DNA of 64,000 nucleotides from Sneathia vaginalis (GTDB lineage Bacteria; Fusobacteriota; Fusobacteriia; Fusobacteriales; Leptotrichiaceae): NCBI RefSeq assembly GCF_000973085.1, contig NZ_CP011280.1, positions 62,001 to 126,000 of the forward strand, read 5' to 3'. Shown piece by piece: positions 47,073 to 57,789 of this stretch (position 1 is its first letter; each line of letters starts with the position of its first letter). The notes under the pieces were generated by a model. It saw only the letters and a program-made list of their open reading frames with translations, ran no database searches and was not told where the DNA came from. The position numbers and the translations under genes were made by a program.

Positions 47073-48257
47073 ATGGCAAAACAAAAGTATGAAAGAAGTA
47101 AACCACACGTTAACATTGGGACAATAGGACACGTTGACCATGGTAAAACAACAACAACAGCAGCAATATCAAAGGTATTAGCAGCAAAAGGGTTAGCACA
47201 AAAGGTAGATTTTGAAAACATCGACCAAGCACCTGAAGAAAGAGAAAGAGGAATAACAATCAACACTGCTCACATAGAATACGAATCAGAAACAAGACAC
47301 TACGCACACGTAGACTGTCCAGGGCACGCTGACTACGTAAAGAACATGATAACAGGAGCAGCACAAATGGATGGAGCTATCTTAGTAGTTTCAGCAGCAG
47401 ATGGTCCAATGCCACAAACAAGAGAACACATATTACTAGCAAGACAAGTTGGAGTACCTTACATAGTAGTATTCTTAAACAAAGTAGATATGGTTGATGA
47501 CGAAGAATTACTAGAATTAGTAGAAATGGAAGTAAGAGAATTATTAACTGAATATGGATTCCCAGGAGACGAAATACCAGTAGTAAAAGGATCTGCATTA
47601 AAAGCACTAGAAGGAGACGCAAAAGCTGAAGAACAAATTCTAGAATTAATTAAAGCAGTAGACGATTACATACCAACTCCAGATAGACCAGTAAACTTAC
47701 CATTCCTAATGCCAATAGAAGACGTTATGACAATAACAGGAAGAGGAACAGTAGTAACAGGAAGAGTAGAAAGAGGAACAGTTAAGGTTGGAGAAGAAGT
47801 AGAAATAGTAGGAATAAAACCAACTACAAAGACAACAGTAACAGGAATCGAAATGTTCAGAAAATTATTAGACCAAGGAGAAGCAGGGGATAATATCGGA
47901 GCATTATTAAGAGGAGTTAAGAAAGAAGAAGTAGAAAGAGGACAAGTATTAGCAAAACCAGGAACAATAACACCACATACAGAATTCAAAGGTGAAATAT
48001 ATGTTCTAACAAAAGAAGAAGGGGGAAGACATACACCATTCTTCACAGGATACAAACCACAATTCTACTTTAGAACAACTGATATAACTGGAGAAGTACA
48101 ATTACCAGAAGGAGTAGAAATGGTAATGCCAGGAGACAACGTATCAGTAGAAGTTAAGTTAATACACCCAATCGCAATGGAACCAGGATTAAGATTTGCG
48201 ATAAGAGAAGGTGGAAGAACAGTAGCTTCTGGAGTTGTTGCAAAAATAGATAAATAA
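47073..48257 (+). CDS. tuf: Elongation factor Tu
   Basis: 394 residues. [26 protein letters not shown]; domains 2 and 3 complete with PGDNVSVEV and [10 protein letters not shown]. It carries aminoacyl-tRNA to the ribosome. The codon choice is noticeably more uniform than in neighbouring unknown genes, as expected for very high expression. Confidence 0.98.
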   Translation: MAKQKYERSKPHVNIGTIGHVDHGKTTTTAAISKVLAAKGLAQKVDFENIDQAPEERERGITINTAHIEYESETRHYAHVDCPGHADYVKNMITGAAQMDGAILVVSAADGPMPQTREHILLARQVGVPYIVVFLNKVDMVDDEELLELVEMEVRELLTEYGFPGDEIPVVKGSALKALEGDAKAEEQILELIKAVDDYIPTPDRPVNLPFLMPIEDVMTITGRGTVVTGRVERGTVKVGEEVEIVGIKPTTKTTVTGIEMFRKLLDQGEAGDNIGALLRGVKKEEVERGQVLAKPGTITPHTEFKGEIYVLTKEEGGRHTPFFTGYKPQFYFRTTDITGEVQLPEGVEMVMPGDNVSVEVKLIHPIAMEPGLRFAIREGGRTVASGVVAKIDK

Positions 48258-48280
48258 GATACATTTAATTATGAAAACAA

Positions 48281-48310
48281 GTAGTGAGGGGGTTTTCCCC
48301 CCTTTACTAC
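48281..48310 (+). terminator. Hairpin between tuf and rpsJ
   Basis: GTAGTGAGGGGG faces CCCCCCTTTACTAC around TTTT. There is no T run after it, so it is either a weak terminator or an RNA processing site that separates the str and S10 parts. Confidence 0.55.
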
Positions 48311-48333
48311 ACTCAAAGTAGGGAGGAAAAATT

Positions 48334-48636
48334 TTGGAAAATAAATTAAGAATACATCTTCAATCTTATGATCACAAATTGTTAGATCAATCTTCAAAGA
48401 AAATTGCTGATGTTGTTGCAAAAGCAGGATCTGAATTAGTTGGACCTATGCCTTTACCAACAAAGATAAAAAAATATACAGTATTAAGATCAGTACACGT
48501 AAACAAAGATTCAAGAGAACAATTTGAAATGAGAATACACAGAAGATTTATAGAAGTTAAAAATTCAAATCAACAATTGATGACAGCTTTAAGTAGTTTA
48601 AGTTTACCATCAGGTGTTGGAATAGAAATAAAGTAA
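48334..48636 (+). CDS. rpsJ: 30S ribosomal protein S10
   Basis: 100 residues with a TTG start (GGGAGGAAAAATTTTG; no ATG is available before residue 38). Conserved KLRIHLQSYDHKLLDQS and PLPTKIKKYTVLRSVHVNKDSREQFE. Besides its ribosomal role, S10 is NusE in antitermination complexes. First gene of the S10 cluster. Confidence 0.97.
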   Translation: MENKLRIHLQSYDHKLLDQSSKKIADVVAKAGSELVGPMPLPTKIKKYTVLRSVHVNKDSREQFEMRIHRRFIEVKNSNQQLMTALSSLSLPSGVGIEIK

Positions 48637-48702
48637 GATATGTGTTAAAAGACACTTTGATACAAGTTGGATAGCCAACCAATATATTAAGGAGGATAAT
48701 AA

Positions 48703-49329
48703 ATGATATTAGGTAAAAAAATTGGTATGACACAAGTATTTGAAGACAAAAAATTAGTGCCAGTAACTGTAATAGAAGTAGCATCAAACTTTGTTGTTCA
48801 AATAAAGAAGGAAGAAAAAGAAGGATATAATGCAATTGCATTAGGATTCGAAGACAAAAGAGAAAAATTAGTAAATAAACCTGAAATGGGAGTTTTCAAA
48901 AAAGCAGGAATTACTCCAAAGAGATTCGTTAAGGAATTTCATGTTGCTTCAGTAGAAGGATATGAATTAGGTCAAGAATTGACAGCACAAACTTTATTAG
49001 AAGGTGTTGAATTTGTTGATATTCAAGGTGTATCTAAAGGTAAAGGTACTGCAGGTGTTATGAAGAGACATAACTTCGGTGGTAACAGAGCTACACACGG
49101 GGTTTCAAGAAACCACAGACTTGGAGGATCAAATGCAGGGGGTGCAGCATCTAATAGTAATGTACCTAAAGGTAAGAGAATGGCTGGAAGATTAGGAAAT
49201 GAAAATGTAACAGTTCAAAATCTAAAGGTTGTAAACTTTGATAGCGAAAATGGTGTACTATTAGTTAAAGGTGCAGTTCCAGGAGCAAAGAATGGATACC
49301 TTGTAATTAAAAAGGCAATTAAAAAATAA
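48703..49329 (+). CDS. rplC: 50S ribosomal protein L3
   Basis: 208 residues, ILGKKIGMTQVFE start and conserved KGKGTAGVMKRHNFGGNRATHGVSRNHR (RNA-binding loop, given as span 110-136). RBS AAGGAGG. A small hairpin GTGTTAAAAGACAC lies in the gap after rpsJ (48646-48657). Confidence 0.97.
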   Translation: MILGKKIGMTQVFEDKKLVPVTVIEVASNFVVQIKKEEKEGYNAIALGFEDKREKLVNKPEMGVFKKAGITPKRFVKEFHVASVEGYELGQELTAQTLLEGVEFVDIQGVSKGKGTAGVMKRHNFGGNRATHGVSRNHRLGGSNAGGAASNSNVPKGKRMAGRLGNENVTVQNLKVVNFDSENGVLLVKGAVPGAKNGYLVIKKAIKK

Positions 49330-49344
49330 CGAAAGGAGTAAATG

Positions 49345-49983
49345 ATGGCAGTTTTAAATGTATATAAATTAGATGGTTCTCAAAATGGAACTATTGAAAT
49401 TAAAGATGAAATATTTAGTATAACACCTAATGTTAGTGTTATGCATGAAGTATTAACAGCTGAACTTGCAGAAGACAGACAAGGTAGTGCAAGTACAAAA
49501 AATAGAGCAGCTGTGTCAGGTGGTGGAAAGAAACCATTCAGACAAAAAGGAACTGGTAGAGCAAGACAAGGTTCTACAAGAGCTCCACACATGGTAGGTG
49601 GAGGTGTAGTTCACGGGCCAAAACCAAGATCATTTGAAAAGAAGATTAATAAAAAAGTTAGAAAGTTAGCTTTAAAATCAGCATTAGCTACAAGATTCCA
49701 AGCTGGAAATATTGTTGTTATTGATGAATATAGCTTAGAAGTACCAAAAACAAAGAGCTTTGTTGAATTTTCTAAAGCATTAGATATGGTTTCAAACAAG
49801 AAGTTGTTTGTTATAAACGACTTAGTAGAAGATAAGGACTATAACTTATTCTTATCAGTAAGAAATATTAAAGATACACAAATTTTATTACCAAATGAAA
49901 TAAGTGTATATTGGTTATTAAAGAGTGAAAAATTAGTAATTACTAAGGAAGCACTTTTAAGCCTTGAGGAGGTGTTAGCATAA
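49345..49983 (+). CDS. rplD: 50S ribosomal protein L4
   Basis: 212-213 residues; two ATG codons in tandem (49342, 49345), the second giving [12 protein letters not shown] and better spacing to AAAGGAG. The exit-tunnel loop [20 protein letters not shown] is present. In other bacteria L4 represses the S10 operon by binding the leader. Confidence 0.97.
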   Translation: MAVLNVYKLDGSQNGTIEIKDEIFSITPNVSVMHEVLTAELAEDRQGSASTKNRAAVSGGGKKPFRQKGTGRARQGSTRAPHMVGGGVVHGPKPRSFEKKINKKVRKLALKSALATRFQAGNIVVIDEYSLEVPKTKSFVEFSKALDMVSNKKLFVINDLVEDKDYNLFLSVRNIKDTQILLPNEISVYWLLKSEKLVITKEALLSLEEVLA

Positions 49984-49984
49984 T

Positions 49985-50269
49985 ATGAATATATATGATA
50001 TTATCAAAAAACCAATATTAAATACAGAAAAAGCTAGAGATTTAATGAATACTAATGAATATGTATTTGTTGTAGACAAAAAAGCTAACAAACTTCAAAT
50101 AAAAGAAGCAGTAGAAAAATTATTTAAAGTAAAAGTATTATCAGTAAATACTTTAAATACAAAGCCTATAAAAGCTAGATCAAGAATGACAGTTTACACA
50201 ATTTCTGGTTACAAAAAAGCTATTGTTAAATTAGCAGATGGTGAAAAAATTTCTGCTTATGAAATGTAA
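49985..50269 (+). CDS. rplW: 50S ribosomal protein L23
   Basis: 94 residues, IYDIIKKPILNTEKA start, VDKKANKLQIKEAVEKLF. It lies at the tunnel exit and docks trigger factor and SRP. It begins 2 bases after rplD; the RBS GGAGGTG is inside rplD. Confidence 0.97.
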   Translation: MNIYDIIKKPILNTEKARDLMNTNEYVFVVDKKANKLQIKEAVEKLFKVKVLSVNTLNTKPIKARSRMTVYTISGYKKAIVKLADGEKISAYEM

Positions 50270-50410
50270 TAAAAAGCTAGTAATATAAAAATATTTATGA
50301 TATAATAACAAGGTAAGGCAAATTTTTTTGCCTTGCACTGTTAAAAGACACACGAGACAGTGTGTGTTAAAAATTATAGGTTTAATAAACAAATTGGAAG
50401 GAGAAAAAAT
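50270..50410 (+). promoter_or_regulatory. Internal promoter and leader before rplB
   Basis: Extended -10 TGATATAAT (50298-50306), then hairpin AAGGCAAA / TTTGCCTT (50315-50334) and hairpin ACACAC / GTGTGT (50348-50366). This 141-base gap inside the S10 operon is unusual and suggests that rplB onward can be transcribed or controlled separately. GTTAAAAGACAC here repeats a word of the rplC leader. Confidence 0.6.
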
Positions 50411-51238
50411 ATGCCTATTAGAAAATTAAAACCGGTTACCAGTGGGACTCGGCATATGTCTATATTGGTTAATACCGAACTTGATAAGGTTAGACCTGAA
50501 AAAACTTTAGTAGAACCATTAAATTCTTCATACGGAATTGATAATTATGGTCATAGAACAGGAAGAAATAGACACAAAGGACACAAGAGATTATACAGAG
50601 TAATTGATTGGAAGAGAAATAAATTAGGAATTCCTGCTAAAGTAGCTACTATTGAATACGATCCAAACAGAACAGCTAATATAGCTTTATTACACTATGT
50701 TGATGGTGAAAAGAGATATATTTTAGCACCAAATGGATTAAAAAAAGGAGATATGGTTTTAGCTGGTGAATCAGCAGATATTAAACCAGGAAATGCAATG
50801 AAAATCAAACAACTACCTATAGGTACACAAATTCATAACATTGAATTAATACCAGGTAGAGGTGGACAAATAGCAAGATCTGCTGGAACATCTGCAAGAT
50901 TAATAGCAAAAGAAGGAATATATTGCCATATTGAATTACCTTCAGGAGAATTAAGATTAATTCACGGTGAATGTATGGCAACAATAGGAGAAGTTGGTAA
51001 TTCAGAACACTCACTAGTTTCATTAGGAAAAGCTGGTAGAAATAGACACTTAGGAAGAAAACCTCACGTAAGAGGATCAGTAATGAACCCTGTGGATCAC
51101 CCACACGGAGGAGGAGAAGGTAAATCTCCAGTTGGTAGAAAATCACCAGTTACACCTTGGGGTAAACCTGCTCTTGGTAAAAAGACTAGAGGTAAGAAGA
51201 ATAGTGACAAGTTTATCGTAAGAGGAAGAAAAAAATAA
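50411..51238 (+). CDS. rplB: 50S ribosomal protein L2
   Basis: 275 residues from the ATG at 50411 ([25 protein letters not shown] upstream); the ATG at 50360 is out of the RBS context. Conserved [17 protein letters not shown]-like stretch ([16 protein letters not shown]) near the peptidyl-transferase centre. Confidence 0.97.
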   Translation: MPIRKLKPVTSGTRHMSILVNTELDKVRPEKTLVEPLNSSYGIDNYGHRTGRNRHKGHKRLYRVIDWKRNKLGIPAKVATIEYDPNRTANIALLHYVDGEKRYILAPNGLKKGDMVLAGESADIKPGNAMKIKQLPIGTQIHNIELIPGRGGQIARSAGTSARLIAKEGIYCHIELPSGELRLIHGECMATIGEVGNSEHSLVSLGKAGRNRHLGRKPHVRGSVMNPVDHPHGGGEGKSPVGRKSPVTPWGKPALGKKTRGKKNSDKFIVRGRKK

Positions 51239-51265
51239 GTAGGATAATGAAATAAAGGAGGAAAA

Positions 51266-51541
51266 ATGGCTCGTTCATTAAAAAAAGGACCTTTTGTAGA
51301 TAGCTATTTATTAGAAAAGGTTAGCAAAATGGGAGAAAAGAAACAAGTTATTAAAACATGGTCTAGAAGATCAACAATATTCCCTGAATTTATTGGACAT
51401 ACTTTTGCAGTATATAATGGAAAGAAACACATACCTGTATACGTTACAGATGAAATGATAGGGCACAAATTAGGAGAATTTGCACCTACTAGAACTTTCT
51501 ATGGACATGGAAAAGATAAAAAAGATATTAAGAAGAAATAA
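51266..51541 (+). CDS. rpsS: 30S ribosomal protein S19
   Basis: 91 residues, [43 protein letters not shown]-type core. RBS AAAGGAGG. A small palindromic hairpin (GCTAGCTATTTAGCTAGC, 51548-51565) follows before rplV. Confidence 0.97.
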   Translation: MARSLKKGPFVDSYLLEKVSKMGEKKQVIKTWSRRSTIFPEFIGHTFAVYNGKKHIPVYVTDEMIGHKLGEFAPTRTFYGHGKDKKDIKKK

Positions 51542-51594
51542 ATAGTGAGCTAGCTATTTAGCTAGCTTAAAACTAATTTTGAAAGGAGTAATAT

Positions 51595-51927
51595 ATGTCA
51601 GCATATGCTAAATTACGTTACCAAAGACTAAGCCCACAAAAGGCAAGATTAGTTGCAGATATAGTAAGAGGAAAAGATGCATTATTAGCATTAAATATTT
51701 TAAAATTTACTAATAAAAAAGCTGCTCCACTAATTGAAAAAACATTAAAATCAGCAATTGCTAATGCAGAACATAATTTTGGAATGAATCCAGATAAACT
51801 ATATATATCTAAAATATCAATTGATAAGGGACCAGTTCTTAAGAGAATGAACCCTAGAGCAATGGGAAGAGCAGATATTATAAGAAAGCCATTAGCACAT
51901 ATAACTGTGGAAGTTGAAGAAAGATAA
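51595..51927 (+). CDS. rplV: 50S ribosomal protein L22
   Basis: 110 residues. The tunnel-lining hairpin region is conserved: GPVLKRMNPRAMGRADIIRK, then HITVEVEE. RBS AAAGGAG. Confidence 0.97.
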   Translation: MSAYAKLRYQRLSPQKARLVADIVRGKDALLALNILKFTNKKAAPLIEKTLKSAIANAEHNFGMNPDKLYISKISIDKGPVLKRMNPRAMGRADIIRKPLAHITVEVEER

Positions 51928-51945
51928 GATATAGGAGGTAAATCT

Positions 51946-52602
51946 GTGGGACAAAAAGTAGATCCTAGAGGACTAAGAATTGGAATTATCAAAACATGGA
52001 ATTCTAAATGGTTTGCACAAGGAAATGATTACTTAAATAATTTTCATGAAGATTTAAAGATTAAAGAATACATAAAGAAAAATTATTACCATGCAGGTAT
52101 TTCAAGAATATTTATAGAAAGAAATTCTTTAACAGAATTAACTGTAATTATTGAAACTGCAAAGGCTGGAATTCTAATCGGAAGAAAAGGACAAGAAATA
52201 GAAGCTTTAAAAGCTAAATTAGAAAAATTAACTGGTAAGAAAGTTAATACAAAAGCATTAGAAATAAAGAACCCTAATAAGGATGCTCAATTAGTTGCAG
52301 AATCAATCGCAACTTCAATTGAAAAGCGTGTTGCATACAAACGTGCTGTACAACAAGCAATGCAAAGAGCTGAAAAATCAGGAGTTAAAGGAATAAAAGT
52401 TAAGGTATCTGGTAGATTAAATGGTGCTGAAATAGCAAGAAGTGAATGGACATTATCAGGAAGAGTACCTTTACATACTTTAAGAGCTGATATTGACTAT
52501 GCAACAGCAACAGCAAATACAACTTACGGAGCTTTAGGTATCAAAGTATGGATATTTAATGGTGAAGTACTTCCAACAACAAAGGAAGGAGGAAACGAAT
52601 AA
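51946..52602 (+). CDS. rpsC: 30S ribosomal protein S3
   Basis: 218 residues, GTG start (AGGAGGTAAATCTGTG), [23 protein letters not shown] domain with [14 protein letters not shown]. Its stop codon overlaps the rplP start (TAATG). Confidence 0.97.
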   Translation: MGQKVDPRGLRIGIIKTWNSKWFAQGNDYLNNFHEDLKIKEYIKKNYYHAGISRIFIERNSLTELTVIIETAKAGILIGRKGQEIEALKAKLEKLTGKKVNTKALEIKNPNKDAQLVAESIATSIEKRVAYKRAVQQAMQRAEKSGVKGIKVKVSGRLNGAEIARSEWTLSGRVPLHTLRADIDYATATANTTYGALGIKVWIFNGEVLPTTKEGGNE

Positions 52603-53024
52603 TGTTAATACCAAAGAGAACAAAATATAGAAAGCAATTTAGAGGAAAAATTGGAGGAATAGCAACTAAAGGTAATACAGTTGCATTCGGAGAATTTGGA
52701 CTAGCTGCAAAAGAATTTGGATGGATAACATCAAGACAAATAGAAGCATGTCGTATTGCAATAAACAGAACATTCAAAAGAGAAGGTAAAATTTGGATAA
52801 GAATATTCCCTGACAAACCTTATACTAAGAGACCAGAAGGAACAAGAATGGGTAAAGGTAAAGGTAACACTGAAGGATGGGTTGCAGTAGTTAAAACTGG
52901 TAAGATCCTATTTGAAGTTGGAGGAGTTAAAGAAGAAACAGCAAAAGAAGCTTTAAGAAAAGCAGGACATAAATTACCTATAAAAGTTAAGTTCGTTAGA
53001 AAAGAAGTAGGTGGTGAAAACTAA
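52602..53024 (+). CDS. rplP: 50S ribosomal protein L16
   Basis: 140 residues, [28 protein letters not shown]-type core ([20 protein letters not shown]) and [16 protein letters not shown]. Overlaps both neighbours by one base pair of start/stop codons. Confidence 0.97.
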   Translation: MLIPKRTKYRKQFRGKIGGIATKGNTVAFGEFGLAAKEFGWITSRQIEACRIAINRTFKREGKIWIRIFPDKPYTKRPEGTRMGKGKGNTEGWVAVVKTGKILFEVGGVKEETAKEALRKAGHKLPIKVKFVRKEVGGEN

Positions 53025-53209
53025 TGACAGCTAAAGAAATAAGAGAATTATCTAGTGAAGAACTATCTTCAAAAGTTAAAGAATTAAAGCTTGAATTATT
53101 TAATTTAAAGCTGCAAAAAACATTAGGACAATTGCAAGATACAGCTAAAATAAGAACAGTTAAGAGAGATATTGCAAAGATTAAAACTATCTTAACTGAA
53201 AAGAAATAG
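53024..53209 (+). CDS. rpmC: 50S ribosomal protein L29
   Basis: 61 residues, two-helix protein; [18 protein letters not shown] and [15 protein letters not shown] are typical. Confidence 0.96.
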   Translation: MTAKEIRELSSEELSSKVKELKLELFNLKLQKTLGQLQDTAKIRTVKRDIAKIKTILTEKK

Positions 53210-53219
53210 GAGGTTAGTT

Positions 53220-53474
53220 GTGGAAAGAAACGAAAGAAAAGTTAGAGAAGGTGTAGTTGTTTCTGATAAAATGGATAAAACTGTTGTTGTAGTAGAAGAA
53301 ACAATGAAACTACATAAACTATATAAAAAGAGAGTAAAATTTTCAAAAAGATATAAAGCACATGATGAAAACAATGAGTGCAAAGTTGGAGATAAAGTAA
53401 GAATTATGGAAACTAAACCTTTAAGTAAGGATAAACATTGGAGAGTAGTTGAAATAATTGAAAAAGCTAAGTAG
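53220..53474 (+). CDS. rpsQ: 30S ribosomal protein S17
   Basis: 84 residues, GTG start behind [25 protein letters not shown] and [25 protein letters not shown] are typical. Confidence 0.96.
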   Translation: MERNERKVREGVVVSDKMDKTVVVVEETMKLHKLYKKRVKFSKRYKAHDENNECKVGDKVRIMETKPLSKDKHWRVVEIIEKAK

Positions 53475-53495
53475 TAATTGAGAGGAGGAACTGTA

Positions 53496-53864
53496 GTGGT
53501 TCAACAACAAACAATACTAAACGTTGCAGATAATACTGGTGCTAAGAAAATTATGGTTATTAGAGTTCTAGGTGGATCTAAGAGAAGATTCGGAAGAATT
53601 GGTGATATAGTAGTTGCATCAGTTAAAGAAGCTATCCCTAACGGAAGTGTAAAAAAAGGTGATGTAGTTAAAGCTGTTATCGTTAGAACAAGAAAAGAAA
53701 TTAGAAGACAAGATGGTTCATATATAAAATTTGATGACAATGCAGGTGTAATATTAACATCAACATTAGAAATCAAGGGAACAAGAATTTTTGGACCAGT
53801 AGCAAGAGAACTAAGAGCTAAAAACTTTATGAAAATAGTTTCATTAGCTCCAGAAGTACTTTAA
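53496..53864 (+). CDS. rplN: 50S ribosomal protein L14
   Basis: 122 residues, the standard size, from the GTG at 53496 ([26 protein letters not shown] upstream). An open frame extends to a TTG at 53478 that contains the RBS. Conserved [18 protein letters not shown]-like terminus ([15 protein letters not shown]). Confidence 0.97.
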   Translation: MVQQQTILNVADNTGAKKIMVIRVLGGSKRRFGRIGDIVVASVKEAIPNGSVKKGDVVKAVIVRTRKEIRRQDGSYIKFDDNAGVILTSTLEIKGTRIFGPVARELRAKNFMKIVSLAPEVL

Positions 53865-53880
53865 GAAGGAGGATTAGGAC

Positions 53881-54264
53881 GTGATCAAAACTAAAATAAA
53901 ATCTGTTCCTAATAAATTACACGTTAAAACAGGAGATACTGTTGTTGTAATAAGTGGAAGATCAAATAAAGAAAAAAGAAGCGATAAATCCGAACAAATG
54001 GGAGATAAAGGTAAAGTTGGTAAAGTTTTAAAAGTTTTCCCTAAAACTGGTAAGATTATAGTTGAAGGTGTTAATATTAAAAAGAAACATTTAAAACCTA
54101 CTCAAATGAACACACAAGGTCAAATTGTCGAAAGAGAAATGCCAATATTCTCATCAAAAGTTATGTTATGGGATGATAGTGCTAAAAAAGGTACTAGAGT
54201 AAAACATAAAGTTGTAGACGGAAAGAAAGTAAGAATTTCAGTAGTATCAGGAAAAGAAATATAG
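53881..54264 (+). CDS. rplX: 50S ribosomal protein L24
   Basis: 127 residues, GTG start behind AGGAGGATTAGGAC; the KOW motif (HVKTGDTVVVISGR, DKGKVGKVLKVFPKTGKIIVEGVN) is clear. Slightly longer than the ~105-residue average because of an internal and C-terminal Lys-rich extension. Confidence 0.96.
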   Translation: MIKTKIKSVPNKLHVKTGDTVVVISGRSNKEKRSDKSEQMGDKGKVGKVLKVFPKTGKIIVEGVNIKKKHLKPTQMNTQGQIVEREMPIFSSKVMLWDDSAKKGTRVKHKVVDGKKVRISVVSGKEI

Positions 54265-54279
54265 GAAGGAGGACACCAG

Positions 54280-54834
54280 ATGGCAGACAAATATATTCCA
54301 AGATTACAAAAGAAGTATAATGAAGAAATTGTAGATACATTAGTTAAAGAATTAGAAATAAAAAATATGATGCAAGTTCCAAAGCTAGAAAAAATAGTAG
54401 TAAACATGGGAATTGGTGAAGCTGTTAACAATAGTAAGCTTATTGATTCAGCATTGAAAGAATTAGCACAAATAACTGGACAACAACCTTTACCAAGAGC
54501 TGCAAGAAAATCAGAAGCAGGATTCAAATTAAGACAAGGACAAAAAATTGGAGTTAGTGTTACTTTAAGAAAAGAAAAGATGTATGAATTCCTAGATAGA
54601 TTAATCAGCATAGCTCTACCAAGAGTTAGAGACTTTGAAGGTGTTTCTTCAAAAGCATTTGATGGAAGAGGAAATTACACTTTAGGAATTAAAGAACAAA
54701 TCGTTTTCCCTGAAATTGAAATCGATAAAGTAGATAAAGTTTTAGGATTAGGAATTACAATAGTAACATCAGCAAAAAATGATGAAGAAGGAAGAGCATT
54801 ACTAAGAGCATTTGGTATGCCATTTGTAAAGTAG
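54280..54834 (+). CDS. rplE: 50S ribosomal protein L5
   Basis: 184 residues; [19 protein letters not shown], the [11 protein letters not shown] core and [19 protein letters not shown]. It binds 5S rRNA. RBS AAGGAGG. Confidence 0.97.
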   Translation: MADKYIPRLQKKYNEEIVDTLVKELEIKNMMQVPKLEKIVVNMGIGEAVNNSKLIDSALKELAQITGQQPLPRAARKSEAGFKLRQGQKIGVSVTLRKEKMYEFLDRLISIALPRVRDFEGVSSKAFDGRGNYTLGIKEQIVFPEIEIDKVDKVLGLGITIVTSAKNDEEGRALLRAFGMPFVK

Positions 54835-54846
54835 GAGGTGCAATAA

Positions 54847-55134
54847 ATGGCTAAAGTAGCAATGGTTGAAAAGAACTTAAGAAGAGCTAGAACTGTTGAT
54901 AAATATGCAAAGAAAAGAGCAGAATTAAAAGAAAGAATTAAAAAAGGTGACAGAGAAGCAGTACTTGAGTTACAAAAATTACCTAGAAACGCTTCACCAA
55001 CAAGATTAAGAAATAGATGTAAGATAAATGGAAGACCAAGAGGATATATGAGAGAATTTGGAATTTCAAGAGTTATGTTTAGAAAGCTTGCTGGAGAAGG
55101 TTCAATACCTGGAATTACAAAATCAAGCTGGTAA
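54847..55134 (+). CDS. rpsN: 30S ribosomal protein S14
   Basis: 95 residues, the longer zinc-free form: the region [20 protein letters not shown] has one Cys and lacks the CxxC pairs of the short form. C-terminal [11 protein letters not shown] is conserved. Confidence 0.96.
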   Translation: MAKVAMVEKNLRRARTVDKYAKKRAELKERIKKGDREAVLELQKLPRNASPTRLRNRCKINGRPRGYMREFGISRVMFRKLAGEGSIPGITKSSW

Positions 55135-55155
55135 TATTCAATAAAGGAGGATAAA

Positions 55156-55551
55156 ATGAATTTAACAGATCCTATTGCAGATATGCTTACAAGAATAAGA
55201 AACGCAAATGCTGCTAAACACGCAACAGTTGCAGTACCTTTTTCAAGAATTAAAGAAAGCATCGCAAATATATTAAAAAATGAAGGATATATAGTAGATT
55301 ACGAAATCAAAGAAGAAGGAACTAAAAAAGATATAGTAGTTACTTTAAAATTCGTTGATGGAGAAGAAGTTGTTAAAGGGTTAAGAAGAATTTCTAAACC
55401 AGGAAGAAGAGTATATAGTTCAGTTGATAACTTACCAAAAGTATTAGGTGGGTTAGGTATAGCTATAGTATCAACACCAAAAGGTGTATTAACTGATAAA
55501 GAATGCAGAAAGCACAGTGTTGGAGGAGAAGTTCTTTGTTACGTATGGTAA
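55156..55551 (+). CDS. rpsH: 30S ribosomal protein S8
   Basis: 131 residues; [18 protein letters not shown] start, [35 protein letters not shown] and C-terminal [10 protein letters not shown]. In other bacteria it represses the spc operon by binding near rplE. Confidence 0.97.
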   Translation: MNLTDPIADMLTRIRNANAAKHATVAVPFSRIKESIANILKNEGYIVDYEIKEEGTKKDIVVTLKFVDGEEVVKGLRRISKPGRRVYSSVDNLPKVLGGLGIAIVSTPKGVLTDKECRKHSVGGEVLCYVW

Positions 55552-55591
55552 TAAAGACCAACATTGCGGAAATTAACGCTAAGGAGGAAAT

Positions 55592-56125
55592 ATGTCAAGA
55601 GTAGGAAACAAGCCTATTATACTGCCTAAAGGTGTTGAAGTTAAAAGAGAAGGTAACTTATTCACTGTAAAAGGGCCAAAAGGAACATTAACAAGAGAAT
55701 TTTCAGATGTAATTAAAATTAATGTATTAGAAAATGAAGTTACATTTGAAAGACCTAATGATGAACCAAAAGTAAGAGCATTACACGGAACAACTAGAGC
55801 AAATTTACATAATATGGTTGTAGGAGTAAGCGAAGGATTTACAAAGAAACTAGAATTAATTGGGGTTGGATACAGAGTACAAGCTAGTGGTAAAGGATTA
55901 ACATTAGCATTAGGATATTCACATCCAGTTGAAATAGCTCCAGTTGAAGGAATACATTTTGTTGTTGAAGGAAATACTAAGATAACTGTTGAAGGTATTG
56001 ACAGACAATTAGTAGGTCAAATAGCAGCAAATATTAGAGCAAAGAGACCGCCTGAACCATATAAAGGAAAAGGTGTTAAGTACGTTGATGAAATAATCAA
56101 GAGAAAAGAAGGTAAGAAAGGATAG
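55592..56125 (+). CDS. rplF: 50S ribosomal protein L6
   Basis: 177 residues; [16 protein letters not shown] start, [20 protein letters not shown] and C-terminal [16 protein letters not shown]. Confidence 0.97.
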   Translation: MSRVGNKPIILPKGVEVKREGNLFTVKGPKGTLTREFSDVIKINVLENEVTFERPNDEPKVRALHGTTRANLHNMVVGVSEGFTKKLELIGVGYRVQASGKGLTLALGYSHPVEIAPVEGIHFVVEGNTKITVEGIDRQLVGQIAANIRAKRPPEPYKGKGVKYVDEIIKRKEGKKG

Positions 56126-56139
56126 GAGGTAGCTTTACT

Positions 56140-56502
56140 ATGTATAAGAGAATAGATAGAAAAAGTTTAAGAGCAAAAAAACACAAAAGCATAAGAAATA
56201 AAGTTAGTGGAACAGCCGAAAGACCTAGACTTTCAGTGTACAGAAGTTTAAATAACATTTTTGCTCAAATAATAGATGATGTTAAAGGAGTTACTTTAGT
56301 ATCTGCGTCAACAGTTGAAAAAGAAGGAAAAGTAGAAAAAGGTTCAAATGTTGAAGCTGCAAAAATTATAGGAGAAAGAATTGCTAAAAAAGCAATTGAA
56401 AAAGGAATTAAAAGTGTAGTATTTGATAGAAGTGGATATGTCTACACAGGAAGAGTTAAGGCTTTTGCAGATGCCGCAAGAGAAGCAGGACTTGAATTCT
56501 AA
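56140..56502 (+). CDS. rplR: 50S ribosomal protein L18
   Basis: 120 residues; [18 protein letters not shown] and [28 protein letters not shown]. 5S rRNA-binding. Confidence 0.97.
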   Translation: MYKRIDRKSLRAKKHKSIRNKVSGTAERPRLSVYRSLNNIFAQIIDDVKGVTLVSASTVEKEGKVEKGSNVEAAKIIGERIAKKAIEKGIKSVVFDRSGYVYTGRVKAFADAAREAGLEF

Positions 56503-56521
56503 AGGATAAGGAGGATTTATT

Positions 56522-57019
56522 TTGGCAAAAGAAGTTAAGACTAATGAATACAAAGAAAGTCTTTTAAGAATAAGCAGAGTTTCAAAAACTGTTAAAGGAG
56601 GAAGAAGAATTTCATTCTCAGTATTAGCAGCAGTTGGAGACGGACAAGGTAAAGTTGGTATAGGATTAGGAAAAGCTAATGGTGTACCTGATGCTATAAA
56701 AAAAGCTATAGCTTCTGCAAAGAAAAACATGATAAAAGTATCATTAAAAGGTGGAACTATACCTCATGATCAAATTGGTAAATTTAATTCTACTTCTGTA
56801 TTATTAAAGCCAGCAACTCAAGGTACTGGGGTTATAGCAGGTTCAGCAACAAGAGAACTTCTTGAATTAGTTGGTGTAACTGATGTTCTAACTAAGATTA
56901 GAGGAGCTAGAAACAAAGATAATATAGCAAGAGCAACTTTAAATGGTTTATCAAAATTAAGATCATTAGAAGAAGTAGCTAGATTAAGAGGAAAGACAAT
57001 AGACGAAATAATTAGATAG
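56522..57019 (+). CDS. rpsE: 30S ribosomal protein S5
   Basis: 165 residues, TTG start behind AAGGAGG; conserved RRISFSVLAAVGDGQGKVGIGLGKANGVPDA and AGSATRELLELVGVTDVLTK. Confidence 0.97.
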   Translation: MAKEVKTNEYKESLLRISRVSKTVKGGRRISFSVLAAVGDGQGKVGIGLGKANGVPDAIKKAIASAKKNMIKVSLKGGTIPHDQIGKFNSTSVLLKPATQGTGVIAGSATRELLELVGVTDVLTKIRGARNKDNIARATLNGLSKLRSLEEVARLRGKTIDEIIR

Positions 57020-57036
57020 ATTAGGGGGTAAAATTA

Positions 57037-57216
57037 ATGTCTAAAGTAAGAGTAACACTTGTTAAAGGAATTAATGGAAGAAAACCTAATCATATCAAAA
57101 CTGTGAAGGCACTTGGTTTAACTAAGGTTAACCAAACTGTTGAACACAATTTAACAGATGATATAAAAGGTAAGATTAAATTAGTTTCTTATTTACTTAA
57201 AGTAGAGGAGGTTTAA
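57037..57216 (+). CDS. rpmD: 50S ribosomal protein L30
   Basis: 59 residues, translated by hand. ATG behind [44 protein letters not shown] and a C-terminal SYLLKVEEV. It has the expected size and position between rpsE and rplO. Confidence 0.95.
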   Translation: MSKVRVTLVKGINGRKPNHIKTVKALGLTKVNQTVEHNLTDDIKGKIKLVSYLLKVEEV

Positions 57217-57222
57217 TATCAA

Positions 57223-57765
57223 ATGAATATAAACGAATTAAAACCTGCTGAAGGATCAAAAAAAGATAGAAAAAGAATAGGAAGAGGTCACGGAACTGGT
57301 TGGGGTAAAACAGCTGGTAAAGGACATAATGGTCAAAAACAAAGATCAGGTTCATTTGTTTCAGCTGGGTTTGAAGGTGGACAAATGCCTTTAGTAAGAA
57401 GAATACCTAAAAGAGGATTTACAAATGCTGCATTCAAGAAAGATATGATAGTATTAAATCTTAAAGATTTCGTTGATAAATTTGAAGATGGTGAAACAGT
57501 TTCATTAGAATCATTAATCGAAAAAGGTGTTTTAAAGAACCCTAGCTTCAGAACTAAATATACTGAAGAAGGATTAAAAGATAGACAATACACAAGTATT
57601 TTAAAAGTTATAGGTGTCTATGAAATAAATAAAAAATTAAAATTTGTTGTTGAAAAGATATCTAAGTCAGCTAAAGAATTAGTTGAAAAAGCTGGAGGAT
57701 CAGTAGAATTATTAGAAATTAAATCTTACTCAAAGGTTGCTTCTAATAACAAAAAAGAAGACTAA
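57223..57765 (+). CDS. rplO: 50S ribosomal protein L15
   Basis: 180 residues, somewhat longer than the usual ~145 through a Lys-rich middle and C-terminal part. MNINELKPAEGSKKDRKRIG, GHNGQKQRSG and GFEGGQMPLVRRIPKRGF are typical. RBS GGAGG lies inside the end of rpmD. Confidence 0.96.
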   Translation: MNINELKPAEGSKKDRKRIGRGHGTGWGKTAGKGHNGQKQRSGSFVSAGFEGGQMPLVRRIPKRGFTNAAFKKDMIVLNLKDFVDKFEDGETVSLESLIEKGVLKNPSFRTKYTEEGLKDRQYTSILKVIGVYEINKKLKFVVEKISKSAKELVEKAGGSVELLEIKSYSKVASNNKKED

Positions 57766-57789
57766 TTCAAGTAGTTAAGGAGTGATGTC

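Noticed and set aside
47057-48055. Minus-strand ORFs in tuf, fusA and ribosomal genes
   Set aside because: They are opposite strands of highly expressed genes with strong codon bias, which opens long antisense frames; no start signals were seen.
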